From the NCBI GenBank assembly GCA_018666805.1, contig JABIXB010000289.1:1-57696 (forward strand): DNA of 57,696 nt. Direction: 5' to 3'. Positions 29,017 through 37,700 of this stretch are shown here, piece after piece. The stretch comes from Rhodospirillaceae bacterium. Its GTDB lineage: Bacteria; Pseudomonadota; Alphaproteobacteria; UBA828. The notes beneath the pieces are model-generated. The model saw nothing but the letters and a program-made list of their open reading frames with translations. It searched no databases and had not been told where the DNA came from. A program made the translations under genes and the position numbers. Numbering within the stretch: position 1 is the stretch's first letter; each line of letters opens with the position of its first letter.

Positions 29017-29297
29017 GATTCCACCCCATTTTCTTCGTCTCGCCGCTTTGGCGTTCCCCAATTGGTGTAACGCAGCAGGGTTTTAGCCGAAACAGGCGGC
29101 CGGGGGTAGGTGAATAAAAAGCTATTCAGGTTTTGCATGATAAACAGCAAACGAAGTGCGTTTTGTTCTTATAATCCAAATTAATTTACGGGGGATATTT
29201 TCAAAATGGGCGTATTCGCTCGCAAATATATAATAAACATTTTTATTATTCATTTTGTATTACAGGAGCATTATTTGGGAAATCCACTAATAAATAT

Positions 29298-29309
29298 ATC
29301 GTTAACGAT
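29298..29309. promoter_or_regulatory. Perfect 12-bp palindrome ATCGTTAACGAT (operator candidate)
   Basis: In the AT-rich divergent intergenic region between gpt and the giant RTX gene, about 33 bp upstream of the candidate -35 box. Confidence 0.35.
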
Positions 29310-29341
29310 GTAAACGTTATATTAGTTTCATAATCAACATT

Positions 29342-29369
29342 TTGTTAATACTTAAAATTGGGTTATAGT
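29342..29369 (+). promoter_or_regulatory. Candidate sigma70-type promoter for the giant RTX gene
   Basis: TTGTTA - 16 nt - TATAGT in an AT-rich stretch, about 65 nt upstream of the ATG. Confidence 0.35.
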
Positions 29370-29393
29370 TGCGCAATTCTAGGCAGAATTCGG

Positions 29394-29418
29394 GCCCTAT
29401 CTCCGTACGGGAGAGGGC
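29394..29418 (+). promoter_or_regulatory. 5'UTR hairpin upstream of the RBS of the giant RTX gene
   Basis: GCCCTATCTC-CGTAC-GGGAGAGGGC folds as an about 9-bp stem with one mismatch and one G-T pair, 15 nt before the ATG. Confidence 0.4.
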
Positions 29419-29433
29419 ATGGGAGCGTAACGC

Positions 29434-32400
29434 ATGAGTACCCAAAAGGATGTCTCTGGCACCGTTGCCCAGACTGTTTCCGGGGCGGCCAAACTTAACG
29501 ATAGCGGACAAGCGCTAATTCTTGAGGCGGGGGGTGCGGAAACACTGATCGTCCCAGGCGGCCCATTCCTGCTGCTTGCCGACTATGTGCGCGAAGGCGG
29601 CGACCTGCTCCTCGTCGGGCCGGATGGCGCAACAATTCTTATCCAGGGTTATTTCGATCTCGCCGAGCCGCCGGCACTGGCGACCGAAGGCGGCGCCACG
29701 ATGGCGGCCGATTTGGTGGCGCGACTCGCCGGCCCGCTGGCGCCCGGACAATATGTCGACACCGGCGCCGGTATCGAAGAGCAGCCGATTGGCCGGGTCG
29801 ATGAAAGCATCGGCGAAGCGACGGCGACACGTATCGACGGCACCACCGTCTCCCTGCAAAAAGATTCGCCGATCTTCCAGGGCGATATCATCGAGACCGA
29901 CGAGGGCGGCGCGATCGCCATCGTGTTCATCGACGAGACGACCTTCTCGCTCGGCGAAGACGCCCGCATGGTGCTCGACGAATTGATCTTTGATCCCAGT
30001 TCGCTTGAAGGCTCATCTTCTTTCTCCGTCATTCAGGGCGTCTTCGTATTTGTCAGTGGCGAGATCGCGGCCAACAATCCGGAAGCGATGGAAGTACGCA
30101 CCCCGGTCGCGACGCTTGGCATTCGCGGCACAAAGGTCGGCGGTTACGCGGCGCAGGAGGGTGAGGAAAACAAGATCGCGCTCTTGGGCGAGGGCGATGG
30201 CGAGGTCGGCGAGCTGATTGTCTACAATCCCTCCGGCACTGTTGTGCTCGACCAGATTAACGAAACCACCATCGTCTCGAGCGTCTTTTTGGCGCCGGAA
30301 GATACCTATATCGCGACCCAGCAGGAAATTTATGACTTGGTAAATTCGGCCTCGCGCGTGCTGCCGGAGGGGCTGCGTATCGGTGACCCCGAAGATGTGC
30401 GCGGGCGGGAAGGTCAGGACGAGCACGACGGGGAAGACGGCCAGCAGGAGGCCGACGGCGAGGATGAAGATGGCGAGCTCGACGGCGAGCTCGCTGAAGA
30501 GGAACTTGGCGAAGAAGAGCTCGAAGAAGAACTCAGCGAAGAGGAGCTTGAGGAAGAGGGCGAGGTTACCGAGGAAGAACTCGCCTCGCTCTACGAAATC
30601 GAGCCGGCCGCCGGCGGTGAAGAAGGTGATTACGAATATGGCGGCGAGCTTGGCGATGTCACTGCCGGCGACGTCGATATCTTCGCCTATGATGATGGCG
30701 GCGGTTTGGATTTTGGCGGCCCGGAGATTGTTGACCTCAGCGGCGGTACCGGGGGCTTCACTGGCACGGGCAGTGAATATACCTATACCGGCACCGGCGG
30801 CGGTGAGGTCGAAACAGGCCCCGTCTTCAACGTCATCACCGGCCTCCCCGGCGATGACGTGTTGAGTTGGAGCTTCAGCGACGGTAATTCCATTATCGAC
30901 GGCGGCACCGGTTTCGACACGTTGAAAATCGCCGGCAGCGCCACCTCACCCACCATTTTTTCAGTTGCTTCCAATGGCGGCAATGTTGCGCTTACGGCCG
31001 CCGGCTTCAATCTGGATATCACCAATGTTGAAGCGCTGGATATTTCCGGCGGCTCAGGTGGCGATGCGATCACTGTCGGCAATCTCGACGGCACCGATAT
31101 CACCAATGAGTCTGTGACCTTTGATGGCGGTGGGGGCAATGATGTGTTGCTCGGCGCTGACGCATCCAAACGCCTGGTGGCGGAAGGCGATGGTGGCAAC
31201 GACTTGCTCATCACCGGAAGTGCCGATGATTCCCTGGCCGGCGGCGCGGGCAACGATTTTCTCGATGCTGGCGCAGGCAATGACACGCTTGACGGCGATG
31301 GTGGCGTAGAGCCGCTCGCCGGCACATTCGAGGAATTTAATACGGCAACGGTCGGCGGCGCGGATGCGCTGGCCGAGGCGTTGCTCGGCGATATCGCCGG
31401 CATCACCATTGTTGGCGCTTCGGCGAGCTTTGCCGGCAACACGGTGATTGGCGCGGGCTCGGCCTCCAGTTTCGACGGCGTTTTCTTCGGTGAAGTGGAT
31501 GGCGCTGCCTTCGGCCTCGATGCTGGCATCATGCTGACCAGTGGCGACGGCACGCCGGGCGCCACCAACACGGAAACGGGCGGAACCGGATTCGCCAGCC
31601 TGGCCGGAGATGCGGACCTCGATACCGTGTTGACCGATGCCGGGTTCACCGAGCTTTCTTCTGATGCGACGGTGCTGGAATTCGAATTCACCGCCGAAAC
31701 CGGCATCACCGGCCTTGATTTTCAAATCATGTGGGCCACTGAGGAATTCCCCGACCAGGGCGTGGCCGATGTCGGCGCGGTGTTCCTCGACGGCGTAAAT
31801 ATCGGCGTCTTCTCGGACCAATCGCCACTGATGTTCAATCTTGGCGTCAATGACGGATTTTTCTTCGACAATGCCGGTGGCGCGCTGACAACGGAATTTG
31901 ACGGCATCACAGCACCGGAAGAGATCAGCGGCGATTTTGATGCGGAACTCACCACCCATACCCTGAAGATCGCAGTATCGGATACCGGCGACAGCATTTT
32001 CGACAGCGGCTTGATGATTTCGGCCGGCCCGGCGGTTGCGGCCAATGGCGACGATTTTCTGTTCGGCGGAGCTGGCGACGATACCGTCTCTGGCGGCGGC
32101 GGCGACGACTTTCTGTTTGGCGATGGCGGACCAAGTGCTCTTGGCTCGGACTTGCTGAACGGTCTCGGCGGCACCGCCGGCTTCGGCGAGGGCAGCCTGG
32201 CGCGCAGCGACGATAGCTCGCTGGAAGTCGATATCAGCGCCGTGTTCGAAACCGGCCTCAATTTCGGCGGCACCACATTCAGCGAAGTCTTTATCAATGA
32301 CAATGGCAATCTGACATTCGGCGATTCGCTCGGAACCTTCACGCCCTTCCCAATCACCGGCACAGTGTTTGAACCCATCATCGCGCCCTTCTTTGCCGAT

Positions 32401-34707
32401 GTGGAAACCAGCCCCGGCCCCTCCACACTGACGCCGGGCGGCAATTCGACCGGTTCAAACCTGATCTATTTTGATTCGGACCTCACCTCCGACACCTTCA
32501 CCGTCACCTGGGACGATGTCGGGTTCTTTGCCGACAGCACGGATTTCCCCAACGCCTTCCAGGTCAGCCTGGTCGATCAGGGCGGTGGCGATTTCGACAT
32601 CATCTTCCGCTATGAGGACATCAATTGGGTCACAGGCGACGCCAGCGGCGGAACCGATGGCCTCGGCGGCACAATTGCGCGCGCCGGCGTATCGGCAGGT
32701 AACGGCACGGACTTCTTCGAACTGCCCCAATCCGGCGACGAGACCGCCATGCTCGGCCTCGACGAAATTGGCGGCGCGATCTTTGAGTTCCGCGGCGGCG
32801 CCTTGGTCGGCACGCAAGTCGGCCTCGAAAACGGCGGCGATGACATACTGGAAGGCGGTGCCGGCGCGGATACGCTCGATGGCGGCGCCGGCAACGACAT
32901 CATCGATGGCGGCGACGGCGTGGATACGGTGCAGTTCAGCGGCGCGACGGAAGGCGTCGATGTTGATTTGGTCGGCGGCACGGCAGAGGACGGCCAGGGC
33001 GGCGTTGATTCACTGACAAGTATCGAAAACATTGTCGGCGGTGATTTCGACGATAGCTTCACCATGGGCGACGGGGCCAGCGGTGGCCTCGACGGCGGCG
33101 ACGGAACGGACACACTGACGGTTATCGGCGACGCGGTTGGCGGCGATGTGCTCCTGATCGAAGATTTCGCGGGCGCTGTTCAGATTGATGATTCTGGCGC
33201 CAGCAGCTTCACTCTCGATGTTGTCGGTGTCGAGGAATTGATCGTCGATACGGGTGGCGGCGATGATGTCGTGGCAATCGGCGACCTCAGCGCTACCGAT
33301 ATCGCCGCCGACACGGTGACGGTTTTCGGTGGCGCCGGCAACGATATGCTGACGGATGATCTCGGCAATAACGTTTTGTTTGGCGATGGCGGCGACGATA
33401 CACTGTTCGGTGGCGCCGGCAACGACGTGTTGGATGGCGGCGCGGGCAATGACATCATCGATGGCGGCGAAGGCGCCGTTGTCGACTATGAGGATTCCAA
33501 CAACGACATCGTCACCTTCAGTGGCGCGACATCAGGTATTGATGTCAGCTTGTCGGCGCAATCGGTATCTGACGACGGCCAGGGCGGATCCGATTTTATT
33601 GATGGAATCGAAACCGTCATCGGCACCGGTTTCAGCGACTACATCCGCGGCGATTCTTACAACAACACGCTGTTTGGCGCCGACGGCGCCGACACATTGC
33701 TTGGAAAGTCCGGTGATGATTTTCTTGATGGCGGGATTGGCAATGACTCGCTCTATGGTGGGTCTGGCGACGACGTAATTCTTGGCGGTTATGGCGACGA
33801 CCTAGTCGTCGATCTCTATGACAACAATACGCTCGATGGCGGCGACGGAAACGACATTCTCCAGGCTGGTTACGGCGATGACGTTCTCCTCGGCGGGGTC
33901 GGTAACGATAATTTGTACGATGTCGGCTTCGGTTTGGACACTCTGGACGGCGGCGTCGGCGATGACATTCTCGGCGCCGAGGGCGGCACCAATTTGATGA
34001 CCGGCGGCGCCGGCGATGACACGCTCAATGGTGGCTATGGCGTAGATATCCTATACGGTGAAGACGACAACGATCTTCTGTTCGGCTCCTTCGGCAACGA
34101 TTATTTGGATGGTGGCTTGGGTGACGACACGCTGAGCGGCGGCAGCGGGAATGACACCCTCAGTGGCGGTTTCGGAAACGATTTTCTCTCCGACAGTAAT
34201 GGCGCAAACTTCCTCTACGGCGGCGACGGCGACGATGTCCTCAATTCATACACAAATCTCGCATCGACCCTGGATGGCGGTGCGGGTAACGACACGCTCT
34301 ATATGGAATATGGCGGTGGCGTTCTCATCGGCGGCGGCGGCGACGACGATCTCAGTGTGTATGATACCTATAGCGAAGAATATGATTTCGCGCTCTATGG
34401 CGACGCGGGCGACGATGTGTTGGCCGGCGGCTATGGCAACGACGTTCTCGATGGCGGCGCTGACAATGACTATTTGTACGGTGGCTACGACGGCGACGAT
34501 ACCCTCTATGGCGGCAGCGGCGACGATACGCTTTATGGCGGCTATGGCGATGATCTCATCGACGGCGGCACGGGCGTGGACACGCTGGTGTTCTATGGCG
34601 CGCAATCCGGCGTTTATGTGGATCTGCTCGGTGGCAGTGCCGTCGATGGATTGGGCGGGCTTGACGATATTTACGGAATTGAGAATGTCTCAGGTACCGA
34701 ATATTAG
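29434..34707 (+). CDS. Giant FecR-domain / RTX calcium-binding-repeat protein, N-terminal part (ends at in-frame TAG)
   Basis: N-terminal BapA-prefix-like/FecR region (PIFQGDIIETDEGGAIAIVFIDETTFSLGEDARMVLDELIF...TPVATLGIRGTKVGG), Glu-rich linker, choice-of-anchor-L-like and NIDO-like domains, then GGxGxDxLxGG repeats. TAG at 34705-34707; the same frame stays open after it. Confidence 0.9.
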   Translation: MSTQKDVSGTVAQTVSGAAKLNDSGQALILEAGGAETLIVPGGPFLLLADYVREGGDLLLVGPDGATILIQGYFDLAEPPALATEGGATMAADLVARLAGPLAPGQYVDTGAGIEEQPIGRVDESIGEATATRIDGTTVSLQKDSPIFQGDIIETDEGGAIAIVFIDETTFSLGEDARMVLDELIFDPSSLEGSSSFSVIQGVFVFVSGEIAANNPEAMEVRTPVATLGIRGTKVGGYAAQEGEENKIALLGEGDGEVGELIVYNPSGTVVLDQINETTIVSSVFLAPEDTYIATQQEIYDLVNSASRVLPEGLRIGDPEDVRGREGQDEHDGEDGQQEADGEDEDGELDGELAEEELGEEELEEELSEEELEEEGEVTEEELASLYEIEPAAGGEEGDYEYGGELGDVTAGDVDIFAYDDGGGLDFGGPEIVDLSGGTGGFTGTGSEYTYTGTGGGEVETGPVFNVITGLPGDDVLSWSFSDGNSIIDGGTGFDTLKIAGSATSPTIFSVASNGGNVALTAAGFNLDITNVEALDISGGSGGDAITVGNLDGTDITNESVTFDGGGGNDVLLGADASKRLVAEGDGGNDLLITGSADDSLAGGAGNDFLDAGAGNDTLDGDGGVEPLAGTFEEFNTATVGGADALAEALLGDIAGITIVGASASFAGNTVIGAGSASSFDGVFFGEVDGAAFGLDAGIMLTSGDGTPGATNTETGGTGFASLAGDADLDTVLTDAGFTELSSDATVLEFEFTAETGITGLDFQIMWATEEFPDQGVADVGAVFLDGVNIGVFSDQSPLMFNLGVNDGFFFDNAGGALTTEFDGITAPEEISGDFDAELTTHTLKIAVSDTGDSIFDSGLMISAGPAVAANGDDFLFGGAGDDTVSGGGGDDFLFGDGGPSALGSDLLNGLGGTAGFGEGSLARSDDSSLEVDISAVFETGLNFGGTTFSEVFINDNGNLTFGDSLGTFTPFPITGTVFEPIIAPFFADVETSPGPSTLTPGGNSTGSNLIYFDSDLTSDTFTVTWDDVGFFADSTDFPNAFQVSLVDQGGGDFDIIFRYEDINWVTGDASGGTDGLGGTIARAGVSAGNGTDFFELPQSGDETAMLGLDEIGGAIFEFRGGALVGTQVGLENGGDDILEGGAGADTLDGGAGNDIIDGGDGVDTVQFSGATEGVDVDLVGGTAEDGQGGVDSLTSIENIVGGDFDDSFTMGDGASGGLDGGDGTDTLTVIGDAVGGDVLLIEDFAGAVQIDDSGASSFTLDVVGVEELIVDTGGGDDVVAIGDLSATDIAADTVTVFGGAGNDMLTDDLGNNVLFGDGGDDTLFGGAGNDVLDGGAGNDIIDGGEGAVVDYEDSNNDIVTFSGATSGIDVSLSAQSVSDDGQGGSDFIDGIETVIGTGFSDYIRGDSYNNTLFGADGADTLLGKSGDDFLDGGIGNDSLYGGSGDDVILGGYGDDLVVDLYDNNTLDGGDGNDILQAGYGDDVLLGGVGNDNLYDVGFGLDTLDGGVGDDILGAEGGTNLMTGGAGDDTLNGGYGVDILYGEDDNDLLFGSFGNDYLDGGLGDDTLSGGSGNDTLSGGFGNDFLSDSNGANFLYGGDGDDVLNSYTNLASTLDGGAGNDTLYMEYGGGVLIGGGGDDDLSVYDTYSEEYDFALYGDAGDDVLAGGYGNDVLDGGADNDYLYGGYDGDDTLYGGSGDDTLYGGYGDDLIDGGTGVDTLVFYGAQSGVYVDLLGGSAVDGLGGLDDIYGIENVSGTEY
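30409..30654 (+). other. Low-complexity Glu/Asp-rich linker in the giant RTX protein
   Basis: EGQDEHDGEDGQQEADGEDEDGELDGELAEEELGEEELEEELSEEELEEEGEVTEEELASLYEIEPAAGGEEGDYEYGG. Confidence 0.85.
33661..34593 (+). repeat. Dense coding array of RTX nonapeptide-type repeats
   Basis: Many tandem GGxGxDxLxGG-like units (e.g. LYGGSGDDVILGGYGDD, LDGGLGDDTLSGGSGNDTLSGGFGND). Confidence 0.9.
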
Positions 34708-34794
34708 GACATCATCGTCGGCAACGCGTCCGACAATGTTCTGGAAGGTTTCGGCGCCGACGATACGTTAACCGGCGGCGGCGGCAATGACATT

Positions 34795-37700
34795 TTGGAC
34801 GGCGGCAGCGGCAATGATTTGCTCGAATTCTTTGAAGCGGCGGGCGGCGCCACCGTTGATCTCGCCAGCGAAAGTGTTAGCGTCGATGGCGACGGCGGCG
34901 TCGATATCGTCCTCAATTTTGAGAATGTTTACGGCTCCAATTACAGCGATGATATTTCCGGCGACGAATTCGATAATATCCTTTCCGGCGGCACCGGCGA
35001 CGACACCTTATTCGGCGGTGACGGCAATGACGTGCTCGACGGCGGCGATGGTAATGACTTTATCGACGGCGGCGACGGTGTGGATTCGGTGTCCTTTACC
35101 AGTGTTTCGTCGAGTGTCTATGTGAATTTGGCCGCCGGCACCGCGATCGGCAGCGAGGGTGGTGTTGATCAAATAGACAATATGGAAATCGTTACCGGCA
35201 GCGCTTATGGCGATGAATTGATCGGCGATTCCAACGATAACACGCTCTACGGTTTCTACGGCAACGACGTGCTGGAAGGCGGCGCCGGCAACGACGTCCT
35301 CGACGGCGATGACGGCTCTGATACCGTATCGTTCGCCGGCGCGTCGGCGGGCGTCTATGTCGATTTGGTCAGCGGCTCTGCGAGTGACGGCGACGGCGGT
35401 ACGGACATCCTCTATAATATCGAATCCGTTCTCGGCAGTAACTACAGCGACACAATTCTGACCGCCGAAGGTGAAGGCTACGGTTACGTTGATGGTGGCG
35501 CGGGCGACGATCAGATTATTACCAGTGGCAATTCCACCGATTTGTACGTCTACGGTGGAACCGGCAACGATACGCTCATCCTTTCCGGCGATGAAGCGTT
35601 TGAAGATGTTTTCCTCGTCAATGAATCCTATGGCAACGTCCTGATTGAGAATGTCGGAATTTATAATTACACACTCGATGTGGTCGGCGTTGAAGATCTG
35701 ATCATCAATACCGGCGGCGGCAACGATACGGTGGTAATCGGCGACCTGAGCGCCACCGACATCGATTCCGACACCGTGACTTTCGACGGCGGCACCGGCG
35801 ACGACCGCTTCTTCGCCAGCGGCGAAATTCCCGCCAACCAGTCTTTTTCGGGCGCCCAGGAATATGCCGCCATCACCGGTTTGACCGGCGGCGATATGGT
35901 CGTGGTCTGGACCGATGATGACGGGCTGGACGGCAATTATGACGGTATCTTCGCGCGCATCATCGATTCCGATGGTGCCCCGGTCGGTGATCAATTCCTG
36001 ATCAATTCGGAAACAACGACCAGCAATCAAAGCTTTGCCGATACTGTAGCACTTTCGGATGGCGGCTTTGTTGTTGTGTGGGAGTCGAATGACGGCAGCG
36101 GTGACGGTGTTTTCGGGCAGCGCTTCGATGCGAGCGGAAGCGAAGTCGGTGTCGAATTCCAGGTCAACAGCACATCATCCGGTTCGCAGGACGGCGCGGC
36201 GGTCGCGGCTCTTTCCGGTGGCGGCTTTGTTGTCACCTGGGAATCTCCGGACAGCACACTGGACGGTATTTTTGCGCAACGGTTCGACGTTTCGGGCACG
36301 ACGCCGACATTGCTGGGCGGCGAAATCACAGTCAATACGACCGATAACCAGGAGGTGGATTCCGCTGTGGCCGGCTTGAGCAGCGGCGGATTCGTTGTCA
36401 CGTGGTCCACAATTTCCGGCGGCGTCGATAAGGTGTTCGGGCAAATTTTCGATAGCGGTGGTAGCACTGTTGGTGGGGAGTTCCAGGTTAATACGACGTC
36501 GAACTCCGTCTTTTCCAGCCCCTCTGTTTCCGACCTCCCCGATGGCGGATTTGTGGTGGTGTGGACCGGTCTCGACAGTAGCGGCTCCGGCGTTATTGGC
36601 CAGCGCTTTGATGCGACCGGCACCAAGGTCGGCATAGAATTTCAGGTCAACACCGAGAATGCGAGCAGCCAGTTCGAAGCAAGTGTGGCGGCATCTTCGG
36701 ATGGCACATTTGTTGTTACGTGGACGTCAACCGGTGATCAGGATGGCGAAGACCGCGGCATCTTCTCGCAACGCTTCGATACCAATTCGGTGACGACGCC
36801 CACAGCGATTGGCAGCGAATTCGGAATCAACAAATTCTTCGATCGTTACCAGGAAGAATCGGACGTTACGATCCTCGGCGATGGCGGTTTCGCCGTGGCA
36901 TGGCAAACGGAATCGGTGCGGACGAACTATAATTTCGAATCCGATATCCGCGTCTCGATATTCGACGCCGATGGTAATCAGGCGCCTGATGCGGCGACCG
37001 GTTCGTTGGTGTTGGACGGCGGCGACGGCAATGATTTGCTGATCGGCGGCATGGCCAATGATGTGCTGAGCGGCAACGCCGACGATGACGAGATCGATGG
37101 CTTCTTCGGCGACGATATTTTGTTCGGCGGCGACGGTGACGATGCGCTGTTTGGCAGTTACGGCGATGACACGTTGGACGGTGGCGCCGGCAACGACATC
37201 ATCGACGGCGGCGAAGGCCCGATTATCTTTGGCTCAACCTACAATACCGGCAGCAGCAGTGACACCGTCACCTTCAGCGGCGCGACATCGGCCATTGATG
37301 TCAGCCTTTATGACAATGCGGTTTACGATGATGGCCAGGGCGGTGTCGATGATATTTACGGCATCGAAAACGTGATCGGTACTGTTTACAGCGACTTTAT
37401 CTATGGCAACCATGAGAACAATTCGCTTTTCGGCGGCGACGGTGACGATCAGCTATACGGCGAATATGGCTACGATATGCTCGATGGCGGTGACGGCAAC
37501 GACTTCATGAGAGGCGGCTACCACGAAGATATTCTGCTTGGCGGCTCCGGCGATGATTTCCTCGATGGTGAAGGCAGCGCTGATTTTCTAGATGGTGGAT
37601 TTGACAATGATACGATCTATGGCGGATCTGGCAGCGATACACTAATTGGTGGCGATGGCGACGACATCCTGGACGGCGAGAGCAGCTCGGACACACTCGA

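Noticed and set aside
33661-34593. Tandem repeats that could look like a CRISPR or satellite array
   Set aside because: In frame, protein-level GGxGxDxLxGG periodicity with degenerate DNA units and no conserved direct repeat/spacer structure.
34795-34797. Independent start of the 1984-aa ORF at TTG 34795
   Set aside because: The TTG lies mid-repeat (NDILDGG), has no evident RBS, and the coding frame is already RTX-like immediately after the TAG at 34708. Better explained as a continuation of the upstream ORF.
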